Assembly (NCBI RefSeq): GCF_027244095.1
Contig: NC_069658.1
Span: forward strand, 422,370,687 to 422,434,686
Direction: 5' to 3'
Origin: Hemicordylus capensis
Taxonomy: Eukaryota; Chordata; Lepidosauria; Squamata; Cordylidae
DNA length: 64,000 nt
The notes below the pieces were generated by a model, which was not told the origin of the DNA, ran no database searches, and was given only the letters and a program-made list of their open reading frames with translations. This document shows positions 46,880-57,510 of this stretch, piece after piece. The position numbers were made by a program, and so were the translations under genes. Within the stretch, counting starts at the first letter, position 1. Every line of letters starts with the position of its first letter.

Positions 46880-47450
46880 AGACCTGATTGGTCTCTGGGT
46901 CATCTCGGAGAGACCACGCTACTCCTCTGTTGATGGAGCTACACTGGCTGCCAATAGGTTTCCAGGCAAAATACAAAGTGCTAGTTATAACTTACAAAGC
47001 CCTAAACAGCTTAGGCCCTGGGTATTTAAGAGAATGTCTTCTTCGCTATATGCCCCACCACCCACTGAGGTCACTTGAGGAGGTCCGTCTCCAGTTGCCG
47101 CCAACTCGTTTGGTGGCTACACAGAGACGGGCCTTCTCAGCTGCTGCCCCAAGATTGTGGAATGTGCTCCCTACTAAAATAAGGGCCTCCCCATCTCTGG
47201 CAATTTTTAAGAAACTTGTGAAAACACATCTCTTCAACCAAGCTTTCTCAGCTTTTAAAAACTTGTTTTTAAATTGTTTTGGCTATTTAATTGGTGTTTT
47301 ATGATGTTTTAATTGTTAATTATTAGTTTATGCAGTTTTATAATTTCTGTTTTAATTGTTAATTGATTTTAATGGTGTTTTAATGTAATCCCCCCAGAGC
47401 CTTTTGGAAGGGCGGTATAAACATTTTTAATAATAAATAAATAAATAAAT
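46880..47450 (+). mobile_element. L2 LINE 3' end
   Basis: Encodes the L2 C-terminal region: LHWLPIGFQAKYKVLVITYK, ALNSLGPGYLRECLLRYMPH, RRAFSAAAPRLWNVLP and FKKLVKTHLF. A 3' UTR follows, ending 'ttggaagggcggtataaac' and (TAAA)n. It is 5'-truncated, as usual for LINEs. One open frame covers 46888-47304, so it is moderately young. Confidence 0.9.
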
Positions 47451-47525
47451 GTCATCAGCAAGCATTTGAGAAGATTAATTATGCAATAGCCAAAGTCCTT
47501 GTATTGAAGTGCTACCATCCAGGTG

Positions 47526-47952
47526 CAGAGGTGCACCTAGGTAATTTTGGAACGTGGAATTAAAGGCCTTTGGAGGCGCCCACCCATCCTGCATCATCCT
47601 CCTATACACACACACCGTGACACACTCAGCATTTTTAACATATGAGTTCCTGAGGGTACAAACAGCAACTGAGCTCACTAGAATGTAAAAATATAAAACA
47701 ACTATATTTATTCAAATATACGTTAACAGAAACATTTCAATATGCAACTTAACCTATTCCCATCCCACACAAAAAAATTTCCACTCCCCCCTCTGTCTCT
47801 GAAGCAGGGGTCACACTTGCCACCTGGCACAGCAGGGGCTGGCGGGGTGGCCACCATACCACCTGGGACAGTCTGAAGAGGATTGGGGGGGGCCCAGGGG
47901 GTGTGGAGGCCCTGGACTTTGGCCCAGAAGTCCAGAGGTAAGGGCTCCTCTG
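47526..47952. mobile_element. hAT-like element, CAGAGGTGCACCTAGG ends
   Basis: Starts CAGAGGTGCACCTAGG, ends GGGCTCCTCTG, with a perfect 8-bp duplication tccaggtg (47518-47525 and 47953-47960). It shares its start with the element ending at 16825. No transposase. Confidence 0.8.
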
Positions 47953-48225
47953 TCCAGGTGAACAGCTAATGTTGCAGTGTGATACATCTTCTAGAGTACT
48001 TTCAAAAACTGAAACAGATGGAGAAGCCTGTTGAACAGATTGAAAAACCAGACTGAAAAACCAAATTGAAAAAAACTTATGCTTCTTAGATTGAAAAAGA
48101 ACTGCTGTATAGGAGCATGTATAATTTTGTGTTACCTTTGTGAGAAATTTAAACGAGTGGGCTTTTCTTATTATTATTTAAAAACCTCTCTGGAGGAAGA
48201 ATTACTGTGATGTTGATCTTGCATC

Positions 48226-48290
48226 TGTGGTGCTTGACTATGACATCATCAAGATGGCCACCATGACATCATCAAGGTGGCCATACAACT
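48226..48290 (+). repeat. Short tandem repeat, 22-23 bp x 2
   Basis: 'gacatcatcaagatggccac' is followed by 'gacatcatcaaggtggcc'. Similar to words in the 41035-41385 repeat. Confidence 0.7.
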
Positions 48291-49616
48291 ATTAAACCTC
48301 CGTAATTATGTGGCCAATTCCGTTGTGTAATATCAAATACTGAGCCATTCTAGCCCAGCAAAAAATTGCCAGCAACCTCGTATGAGTTCTGTCCATGCCT
48401 AAATGTCCCCCACAAGGGACATCATGTGTCAGTTTTGGCAACCTTAGTTGAAACTTCTCCAGCACAATAAGCTGCTTGACAGGACTCCAACTCCTCTTTT
48501 CATATGCAGGAAACCAAAAGCTATTTAATTATAGCTATTTCAACATTTTAAATGGATTTGGAGTAAAATGGAACAGACATGAGAGATCCAAGAGACACTG
48601 AGTTCAGGGCCAAAAGCTTTGCTCAATAGACTTTGTATATCTCAAGCTATTCAGAAAGTTTTGATTTTCTTCTGCTGTTTACATAGGACTGGAGCAACAT
48701 ATAAAAGCAAATGCAGTCCCAGACTGCACAGATAGATTTGCTCTCTTGCATTGGCTTTGTTTTTCTAGGTTCTGCTCCACTGCTAACATGGAAACAACCT
48801 GTTTAGTTGTCCTACTAAGATTATGCCTCCAGCTCTTTGCTCTTCCCATTTACTTGCTGTGGTACCTGGGCTTATGGAGCCTCTTTAACAAGAAGGCATT
48901 TCCGTATGTCATAGCCCTGTTCTCCATTTATTACAGCAGGAAGATGTCTGCCAAGAAAAAGGAGCATTTCAGCAACCTGAAGGGCACATGCTGACTCTGT
49001 TGGAGATTGGTACAGGAACTGGATCCAATTTCCAGTTCTACCCAATAGGATGCAGAATTACTTGCACAGACCCCAACTAAAACTTTGAGAAATTTCTTCA
49101 CAGGAACCTTTCTCAGAACCCACACCTGTTGGTGGAACACTGCTTGGTGACATAAGGTGAGGACTTGCACCAAGTCCCAGATGCATCACTGGATGTGGTA
49201 GTTTCCACCCTGATCCTGTGCTCTGCGAAGAGTGTAGGAGTCCTGAAAGAAGTTCTACAAGTGCTGAGATCAGTAAGTAGTTCAAGTGGTAGTAAGTAGT
49301 TCTGTTCAATAACTGACATGCCAGACTAGGCATTCCTGGGATTTTCAGCTATCAGATACATATAACTGACCTCCTGCCCCTTGGCTGCAGATCAATTATG
49401 TGGGACTCACATGAATCCCATATGACTTCCACACCACTTTTTATTTATGCTGTTCAGATTGAATAATTCTTTCAAGAAGTGATTTGTTCTGGAATCTCTC
49501 TACTTCTTTCACTAATCACAATGAATGCTGGGAAACAATCCAAGAACACTGTAGACAGATTTCAAACATGCCATTTAAAGCACCCTTGACCTTCCCTCCC
49601 ATTGCTGGGGGTGTAC

Positions 49617-49800
49617 TAGGGTTGTGCATCGTGTCAAATCCGACAGTGCCTATGTCAGATTATATCACATCTAATCAGACATGACAGCAAGGAGATCATA
49701 TCAGAATGGTCAGAATTCAATTATATTGTGCCGCATTTGCTGCTGCCAGAGTTGTTAGAACTGTCAGATTTATAAGTATTCTTTGAGGGCTTCTGGAAGC
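49617..49800 (+). mobile_element. Possible TAGGG-TGTGCA hAT-like end
   Basis: The sequence TAGGGTTGTGCATCGTGTCA, with 'aaatccgacag', resembles the end of the unit B element (its right end complement reads TAGGCCTCTGCACCGTGA). The matching right end was not found, so it may be truncated. Confidence 0.35.
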
Positions 49801-49944
49801 CCAAACAATGTCACCTAAGAGTAAAACTGGTCACAAAGCCTTCTTTGTGAAGTGCTGGAGGAGGAGAGGATTTTGGAGTGACAGATAAAGCTGGCCAAGA
49901 ACAACGGATAATATCAATGGTTTGAATGTGTTGTTTTCCTATCA

Positions 49945-50153
49945 CTGTGGCTGACATACAGCGCAAAATTCCACCTGCATTTTAAACATGAGTACAAGAG
50001 TGCATTTGTGCAAACACACAAAACTGCCCAAAGGGAGTTGCAGGATAAACACCATTGGAAATAATGGCCACCCATCATGCAGCTGCGTTTGTGCAGTCGT
50101 GCACACATTTCATTAAAACGCAGATGAGATTTTGCACTGTACGCCAGCCAGTG
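49945..50153. mobile_element. MITE with ggctgacata ends
   Basis: Left 'ggctgacatacagcgcaaaa' and right 'ttttgcactgtacgccagcc' are inverted with three or four mismatches, continuing inward (ccacctgcattttaa against ttaaaacgcagatga). Lies in the pseudogene intron. Confidence 0.7.
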
Positions 50154-51624
50154 CTTGCAGGGAGAGACACAGGTCCCTTTGTTATCTCTGCTCAATGCTG
50201 TTCTCCACACTTTTGTTAGTATTCTCCGTGGAGAACACTCAAAGGAGAGAGAGTGAATATATATATATATATATTTACTTTTCTTTGTTTCAGTCTTCAT
50301 CTTGATTGTGCTTAGTGGTCTGTAACTTTCTGCCAAAGTAATGATGGCAGTGTTCCATGGTGCCCCTATGTCTGCTACCATACAGTACTAGTCTCTGCAC
50401 TGGTTCACCCACTCTCCAAAGCATGGGCACTTTTGCCCTCTTTTTGGATCTTGCCGGCTCTCTGGAATTGCTCTGTTTTAACAGAAATACATCGCTGAGG
50501 GTCAAGTGACGTGCTTCTGCTCTAACAGAGCATGTCCAGGAAGTGGGCCAGATCCAGAAACGATTTGCACCATTGCACAAGAGCACAAAAGTGGCCACAC
50601 TTTGGAGAGCTGGCACACCAGCACTGGAGCTCGGACTGTGTGGCAACACGCAGATGCTAAGAGTGCCTGTGGATGCTGCTCTGTATGTCAGCTTGTATTT
50701 TTTTAAAAACTATTTTGGATTGTTGTACACTTAGGACAGGATCCTAGAATGAAGAGCGGTAGAAATGGAACACTCAATCCGTTGATAATACTGCTAGAAA
50801 ATCAATATATGTTTCTTGTGTGGATGTACTGTACCAGCATAATCAGGAAGAGTGGGTCAAACCTCAGAATCAGTCATTCATATACATGGTGGTTTCTATG
50901 CAAGGCTAACAACACTGAGATTCTCCAGATTCCTGATTGTGTAAAGCAGTCCTTGAGGGGGCTCTTCCAAAGGAAAATACGGAATAACAAAAGCGCTAAC
51001 TATTCGGTTTCTCCAGGGTGGAGCTTTCTACTTTATGTAACACATTGCAGTGCTCCTTCCAGCTGGAGTCCCTTCTGGCAGCAATTCTGTGCTCCAACAT
51101 GGACACTTTTGGATGATGAATGCCATTTGACCAGAGAAACCTGGAAAGACTTGGAAAAGGCCAGCTTCTCAGGGCTGAAGCTACGAGCCCTTTTAAATGG
51201 CAACCCAGTTGAGCCTCATATTATCAGCTATGTTTTGCTGGTCAATGACCGAATAAACTTATAACATCAGCTATGCTGTCAAGTCACAAAAGTCTAAAGA
51301 CTATTTATTGATCAAGATTTCCTAACATATATGCATGCAGGGATGTGTGTGTGTGTGTGCGTGTGTGCAATCAAAATGTGAAAAATACTGGCTGACATCA
51401 GCCCTCCAGCAACAGGCAGGGCTTTTGGAGGGGTGAGACACGAAAATTGCTCTGTACCTTGCCCACTGTGCAAGGAAACCTTTGTGCAGGGCTGCTGAGG
51501 GCTCTTTGTGGATCCACAGCCTTTCCTCCATTGCTGGAGGGCTGCGGAGTAGGTCAGCCACAGGTTATATCCCCCTTTTCAACCAAGACTGGCTCCAATT
51601 TTACCATTAAAATCCATACAAATA

Positions 51625-52631
51625 TCCTATATAATAAAAGGCTAAGTGAGTGGCCGTGGCTTTGGAACGTTGGGGATCTGCGTCCCTGCCTCCCTGGGCT
51701 GTTCTGGGCCTGCGCGAAGCGCAGGCCCAGAAGAGCCCAAGGGACACAGGACTGCAGACACCAGTGTCCCACAGCCACGGGCGGCCATTAGCCGGTGTGT
51801 GGCGGCGGGGGAAAGTGGCCGAGGCGGCGGTAGAGCCGCCGCCTCGGCCATGAGCTGCGGCACGGCGAGAGGAGGCCGAGGCAACCAGAAGCGGCCGCCC
51901 TGAAAAAGGCGAGGGCAATGGCGGCGGGGGAAGACCAAGACGGGGGACAGGGAAGCTGGGTGAGGTGGCGGCAAAGCCGCCAACGAGTCCCCCGCCCGCT
52001 CACAGCCGTCGCCGCCGCCTGCTCACCCGCCCTCCCAGCTGCCCAAAATCACCTTCCCCGCTCCCCCCCCAAAAAAAGATTAAGGGCCAAAATGGCCCAT
52101 GAGAAGGTCGCCGCCCCCGCCTATCGCCCTCCCGCCCACCCAGCTGCCGAAGACCACCTTACCCGCTCCAGCCCGAGGGAAAAGAGAGGAGCTCACGAGC
52201 AGAGCTCCTCTCTGTGCTAAGTCACTGCTCAAACTGCCGCTATGGATGCAAAGGATGGATGCAAAGGATTGCGTCCATTGCGACAGTATGGGCAGCAGCT
52301 TAACACAGAGAGTAGCTCTGTTCCCGAGTTCCTCTCTTCTCCTTCGGGCTGGAGCGGGTAAGGTGGGCTCCGGCAGCTGGGTGCGCGGGAGGGCGATAGG
52401 CGGGGGCGGCCACCTTCTCATGGGCCATTTTGGCCGTTATTCATCCACACACACACACACCCAAAGTATAAGCAAAATAAGGAAGAACAAAAACAGAGAC
52501 AACAACAACAACAAAAACAAAAAGAGAGAGGGGACAAGGGGGGGAAAAAGAGACAGAAACAGAGAGAGAGAGACAGAAAAGACGGGATAGAAAGCTAGCG
52601 CCCGTTATCATAACGGGCTTAAAAATACTAG
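51625..52631 (+). mobile_element. Non-autonomous Helitron
   Basis: The 5' end TCCTATATAATAAAAGGC is a known Helitron (Helibat-like) start. The 3' end has a hairpin gcccgtta-tca-taacgggc (52600-52618), then 9 bases and CTAG. It sits between host A (51624) and T (52632), the expected Helitron insertion with no target duplication. There is no Rep/helicase. Its interior is GC-rich with two internal palindromes (about 51700-51730 and 52085-52435). Open frames inside are chance. Confidence 0.9.
52085..52435. repeat. Inverted repeat inside the Helitron
   Basis: 'gccaaaatggcccatgagaa' through 'cgcctatcgccctcccg' on the left returns inverted as 'cgggagggcgataggcg' through 'catgggccattttggcc' on the right. 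Arms are about 130 bp or more; the centre holds duplicated 'ggatgcaaa' words near 52235-52265. Confidence 0.85.
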
Positions 52632-52883
52632 TACAATATAATTAGGGATATGTAAGGGGAGTTGTCTCTTATAGGCCTTCACAGCTGGTGACACAGTCCA
52701 GGTTTCAGCATCCAAGTTCTTCCCTTTTCCCTTCAAAGAGAGGAGACACAGGAGCTGCAGATGACAGAAAAGTACAGTAGATGTATCAATATTGCTGGAA
52801 GGTTATCTCTGATGTCTCTACTTTGTTGTCACATGGTGGAGCAGCAAGCTTATTTTTTAAGTCTTCAGGGAAAGAGATTCTCT

Positions 52884-53330
52884 GGCCACATTTGCATGTA
52901 ACACAGAACCATGGGTCCAATGGACCTACCCCCCATCCAGCTCTCCTGTCCAAATTCAGAAGTAATGGAAAGCAGGGAGCCTGTAGCCAGTGAGACTGCA
53001 GAAAGGAGGGGGAACTGGCTGTGCTTCTTTCATTAAGGACAGCCCACACAGCCAATGACAGCCGGAAAGATGGAGGAGCTTCCTCCCTCAACTCTAGTTT
53101 GAGATAATGAAGCCTGCACTTCCACATTTGGATATAACGCAGGCTGCTTTAAACCTTGGGTTGGGGTGGCAAAACTCACTACAACCTGAGGGTACAAATT
53201 GGAGTTTGGAGAGCGGGGTCGCTCTCTGCGTGGAACCAGAATTCCAAAAGGCTGGCCTGCATTCAGATGTAACAGTCTGACAGCCTCTGGCTCCTTCAAC
53301 TCCGGTTCCACATTACATGTGAATTCAGCC
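52884..53330. mobile_element. MITE in unit B only
   Basis: Left end 'ggccacatttgcatgtaaca' and right end 'ttacatgtgaattcagcc' are inverted. The interior repeats 'gcattcagatgtaac', 'cacatttggatataac'. Unit A has no such segment at about 43905. The superfamily is not assigned. Confidence 0.65.
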
Positions 53331-53480
53331 TATGCATTTGCAAGCTGTCCAGAGCACTGACTGGCTAGAAACTGATGATGTTACCAATCTACCACTCATC
53401 CATCCATGAAAAAAGTGTTTGAATGCTTTTTAAATTGATTCTTTTTTTAAAAAAAAAGTGGGTGGGAAGGATGAATTTCC

Positions 53481-54251
53481 TCAGGCTCTGCAACATGTCA
53501 AACCTGTTACATGTCAAGTAATGTCAGTGCCTCTGTCTGGCATGATTGGAAGGATAATGTATGAGAGCAGGAGCCTCTGACAGTTGGAACTGTCAGAAGC
53601 CCTCAGCTATCCTTCCCAATCTCTTTGGGAGATAGGACTTGTCGGAGCCCAGGCCAGTCCCCTACCCTCTCCTCCTCCTCCTCCTTTCGGATTGGGGGGC
53701 AAGGAACAGGCTGTCACACTTCCTCTGGAGGGAGTCTTCCATCAACCAGCTGCACTACAAGCTGAGATTTGATTTGAAAACCAACATTCCACACACACCA
53801 ATCTAGTTTAACTGTCTTCCTAGGTGCCTGATTGCCCAGATAAACCCAGAAGCAGCTGAGCCACTTGAGCACCCAGCTCAGGGTCCTACTGAGTGTTGTA
53901 GAAGAAAAGCTGTACTACCAGGTGCCTGAGTGCCTCAGTTACTTCTGTGGAACTCGGGTACCTAGAAGGACAGTTAAAGAAATAGAATGCTGGTTTTCAA
54001 ATCAGTCTTTAACTGGTAGTGCCCTCAGCTGGTTGAAACTTCCTCTGGAGAAAGAGAGAGGCAGCCTGTCCCCACCTAGTTACAGGTAAGAGGTGGGGAA
54101 GGAGAGGGGAGGGGATCCAACAGGAAGTCAAAGTTGCACAACAACAGGATCTGACCTCACAGTTGAGAGGGACCAACATGGCCCCTTCTGAATTACTGTT
54201 GGGTCAGGTCAGATCTTGTTGGAATCTGACGTTTCACGGTGCAGAGGCCTA
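53481..54251. mobile_element. hAT-like element in unit B only
   Basis: Starts TCAGGCTCTGCAACATGTCA, ends TTTCACGGTGCAGAGGCCTA, flanked by gaatttcc (53473-53480) and gaatttac (54252-54259). Unit A at about 44219 reads 'caatgaatttacatc', the exact uninterrupted target, which proves the insertion and its ends. The termini relate it to the TAGGG-TGTGCA family. No transposase. Confidence 0.85.
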
Positions 54252-54312
54252 GAATTTACGTCTAGCTGAATCTGAGGTACATGCGATGCATTTTTTTTTT
54301 AAAAAAGAGGTA

Positions 54313-55092
54313 CCGGTGAAACTCGGAAAATTAGAATATCATGCAAAAGTCCATTAATTTCAGTAATGCAAATTAAAAGGTGAAACTGATATATGAGACA
54401 GACGCATTACATGCAAAGCGAGATAAGTCAAGCCTTAATTTGTTATAATTGTGATGATCATGGCGTACAGCTCATGAAAACCCCAAATCCACAATCCCAG
54501 AAAATTATAATATTACATGGAACCAAGAAGACCAGGATTGTAGAATAGAACAATATCGGACCTCCGAAAAGTATACAGTGTACTGTGCTTGATTGGCCAG
54601 CAAACTCGCCTGACCTGACCCCATAGAGAATCTATGGGGCATTGCCAAGAGAAGGATGAGAGACATGAGACCAAACAATGCAGAAGAGCTGAAGGCCGCT
54701 AATGAAGCATCCTGGTCTTCCATAATACCTCATCAGTGCCACAGGCTGATAGCATCCATGCCACGCCGCATTGAGGCAGTAATTGCTGCAAAAGGGGCCC
54801 AAACCAAGTACTGAATACATATGCATGCTTATACTTTTCAGAGGTCCGATATTGTTCTATTCTTCAATCCTTGTCTTCTTGGTTCCATGTAATATTCTGA
54901 TTTTCTGGGATTGTGGATTTGGGGTTTTCATGAGCTGTACGCCATGATCATCACAATTATAACAAATTAAGGCTTGACTTATCTCACTTTGCATGTAATG
55001 CGTCTGTCTCATATATCAGTTTCACCTTTTAATTTGCATTACTGAAATTAATGGACTTTTGCACAATATTCTAATTTTCCGAGTTTCACCTG
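54313..55092 (+). mobile_element. Internally deleted mariner/Tc1 element
   Basis: 780 bp between TA dinucleotides. Ends CCGGTGAAACTCGGAAAATT and 'ttccgagtttcacctg' start inverted repeats of about 220 bp. The interior keeps only the C-terminal transposase, with words like CLIGQQTRLT and frame-broken equivalents of the SPDLTPIENLWG block; the DNA-binding and first catalytic parts are gone. Unit A is empty at the matching site (about 44273). Confidence 0.88.
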
Positions 55093-55177
55093 TATGTAGC
55101 CTTCCAGAAGCATGGGAGAGAAGCAAAAGATACTACTGAATCGTTTAATTTTCTGGACCATATGCATGTCAAACACA

Positions 55178-55560
55178 TTTATTTATTTAAAATATTCATA
55201 TTTTGCTCCTCCAGTACACTACTGCTCGGAGTGGCTCACAACATTAATTAAACAGATACAATATGAAAAAATAATAAAATAATAAAATTAAAAAGCTAAA
55301 ACCACATTTAAAAGTTACAAATTTTAAAAGTTTAAAATTAAAAGTTAAGTAAAAAGCTAAGAACTAAGAACCCTACCAGATACAAGCAGTGGATAAAACA
55401 TTTAAATGCCTTTCTAAAAAGACGTGTCTCTAATTATTTTTTTAAAAACCACTGAGGGAGGGAGCATGGTGAAGCTCTTCTGACAGGCGTTCCAAAGCCG
55501 AGGGGCCACAACCAAAAAGGCCCTGTCTCTAGTCCCCACCAACATTTTTGCAACATTGCA
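55178..55560 (-). repeat. L2-like LINE 3' piece in unit B
   Basis: Reverse orientation: (TTTA) tail, A-rich untranslated part, then on the - strand VGTRDRAFLVVAPRLWNACQ and VVFKKI, an L2-type C terminus. Unit A is uninterrupted here (about 44360). Confidence 0.75.
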
Positions 55561-55861
55561 AAAGCTAGGGAGTGGGGAGCCGCTCAAGCTGCAGGAAGTT
55601 TTAAAAGCAGCAGCAACAACAACAACAACAACATGCATGTATGTTTCAGTTTAGCATACTTTTCACTGAATCAACTTTTCTCCTGGCGATTTTTTGTATG
55701 ACACAAAAACTCTGTGTCATGTGAAAAATATACATGGGCTAATGAAAGATTTGTAGCTTTTCAACAATAAGCTGGTCTTGAAACAGGTATTCCTCCATAC
55801 CTACTTTGCTATTCTGTGAGACAGATCAATATGGAAGAAGCTCTGTATTTAAGGGTACCAA

Positions 55862-56095
55862 TTAGCCACCTAGCCACCTAATGGCACAGTGGGGAAATGA
55901 CTTGACTATCAAGCCAGAGGTTGCCAGTTTGAATCCCCACTGGTGTGCTTCCCAGAGATATAGGAAGATACTGAAAGGCATAATCTCATACTACGTGGGA
56001 GGAGGCAATGGTAAACTCTTACTGTATTCTACCAAAGAAAACCACAGAGCTCTGTGGTCGCCAGGGTGTTTCCCAGACTACAAGATGGGATAGTG
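55862..56095 (+). mobile_element. Sauria SINE in unit B
   Basis: Head 'aatggcacagtggggaaatg', B box 'ccagtttgaatcccc', body 'gaaaggcataatctcatac' and 'ggaggcaatggtaaac', then 'tctgtggtcgccagg'. The BovB-like tail is cut short. Absent from unit A. Confidence 0.85.
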
Positions 56096-56269
56096 TAACC
56101 GTTTCAAAATGTGAGCTGGTGGCCATTCATATTTTCCATCCCCTGAAATGTGTTTTCCAGGCAAGAGTGTCCATATTCTCCTTGAATATCTGCCCCTCCT
56201 CCTGCTCCATTGGGGCCAATGAAGTCGTGGAGTGTGTGTGATGTGATTTTCTGGAAAAATATTTTTTAA

Positions 56270-57060
56270 ATGGGGGGGGGGCAAAAGGAAAGCCTGTGGC
56301 GAACCTGGAAGGGGGAAAAGAAGAACTGGCAGGCCTGGATGGGCGTTCTCTTCCATGGCTGCAGTGGCCAGCAGCCCCTCAGCTCCCCCCACCAAGCCGA
56401 GGCGGGCGCATGGGCAGCCTCACCGAGCAGAGCAGGCTGCTCGCTAGCTGCTGCTCCCCCCCCCCACCGCCAGAGCTGAGGCAGGCACATGGGCAGCCTC
56501 ACTGAGCGGTGCAGGCTGGTCGGCGCTTGCTGGGCACTGCCACTGCTCCCCCCCCCCAAGCTGAGGCAGGTGCGTGGGCAGCCTTGTCGAGCAGGCTGCT
56601 CGCTAGCCACCACTCCCCCCAGAGCCGAGACAGGCGTGCAGGCAGCCTCGCTGAGTGGAGCAGGGTGCTTGCCACTCACTGGCCACCACCACTCCCCTCC
56701 CCCAGAACCAAGGCGGACACATGGGCAGCCTCACTGCACGGAGCAGGCCCTTCACCTCTCACTGGCCACCACCACTCCCCCCTGCATACATGGCAGATCC
56801 TTGTGCCAGCTGCCATGCCACTGGGAGCCGAGGCAAGCAAGCGGAGCAGGCTGCTCACTGCTCACTGCCTTGGTCACTGCTTGCTGCCCTCACACCCCAG
56901 ATGGCGCGGCCAGTGGGAGGCTGAAGCCAAGCAATCAGTGAGGCAGGCTGCTCACCGCTCGCACCGCTGCCACAGTACTACCACTGTGGGGCCCCTCCGA
57001 ACGTGGGGCCTGGAGTGATCACACCAGTTGCCCCACCCTAAGGATGGGCCTGCCCCTGGC
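56270..57060 (+). repeat. GC-rich minisatellite, about 90-105 bp units
   Basis: About six diverged units at 56370-56960, each with 'gaggcaggcacatgggcagc', 'ctcactgagcggagcaggct' and 'gctgctcgctagccaccact' type words and a C run. A MITE-like end ('aggatgggcctgcccctgg') closes the block near 57058. Frames of up to 169 codons exist because units lack stops; none is a gene. Absent from unit A. Confidence 0.8.
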
Positions 57061-57249
57061 AAAGCCTCACTAAGGCCAGGGAGCCTTGCGGCTTCCTCCT
57101 CTCTGCCTTTGCCCACGCTGCTTCCTTCCTGCCAGGAGAGGCAAGCGCTTCCCCAGTGAAGGCTGTGGGATTGCACAAAAGTAAATGAATCATGATTCAG
57201 TTCAATGGACTTCCTTTGAAGTAAGTGATTGTTCTCTCTCACAGCCCTT

Positions 57250-57510
57250 TGCCTTGTAATTTTATTTATTTATTTATTTGACATATTTGTATACTGCCAA
57301 AAACGCAAGTCTCTGGGCAGTTTAGAATGAAACAATAAAACAACAAATAAAAAGATTAAAATATTGCAACGATTTAAAATTTAAAATATTGTTAACACTA
57401 TTAAAAATCACCAAACAATTAAAACCGTATCTAATTAAAAGCCTGGGTGAACAAATGTGTCTTGACTCCCTTTTTTAAAGTTGTAAGAGATGGGGAGGCT
57501 CTTAAGCAAG
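57250..57510 (-). repeat. L2/CR1-like LINE 3' piece
   Basis: (TTTA)n, then 'gtatactgccaaaaacgcaa' and an A-rich part with 'gtgtcttgactccc', the complement of a LINE 3' end. Absent from unit A. Confidence 0.65.

Larger units (their letters stand above)
48788..51264 (+). pseudogene. METTL7A-like pseudogene, copy 2
   Basis: Exon 1 (48788 to about 49272) starts METTCLVVLLRLCLQLFALP and is collinear with copy 3. A 16-nt deletion after FSNLKG (near 48987) shifts the frame; further on, TAA replaces a codon in the PNPNFE loop and another TAA lies in the VAPAED block. The donor is changed to tcagtaagt. Exon 2 (51017-51264) follows ctccag and begins GGAFYFM, then a stop at the Glu of EHV and a frame change before SSWSPFWQQ, continuing to EPHIISYVLLVNDRINL with an altered C terminus. 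Intron about 1.75 kb. It is a duplicated, not retroposed, pseudogene. Confidence 0.9.
43830..51290 (+). repeat. Tandem segmental duplication, unit A
   Basis: Collinear similarity to unit B (52790 onward): 'ctttgttgtcac', 'gactggctagaaactg-tgatgtt', 'tcaacttttc-tctggcga', 'aacccaagattcactgtgg', the METTL7A-like 5' region and exon 1. Identity is high enough to align by eye but there are many differences, so the duplication is old. Unit A holds the pseudogene copy 2. Both outer limits are approximate. Confidence 0.8.

Noticed and set aside
48698-48706. TATA box (atataaaag) upstream of METTL7A-like copy 2
   Set aside because: Copy 3 lacks it at the same place and copy 2 is a pseudogene, so it is more likely chance than a core promoter.
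52099-52590. Open frame of 163 codons in the Helitron
   Set aside because: Low-complexity Pro/Arg translation within an inverted repeat, with no Rep or helicase motif.
56489-57018. Overlapping frames of 150-169 codons in three frames
   Set aside because: Minisatellite units without stop codons are open in several frames at once; no domain is present.
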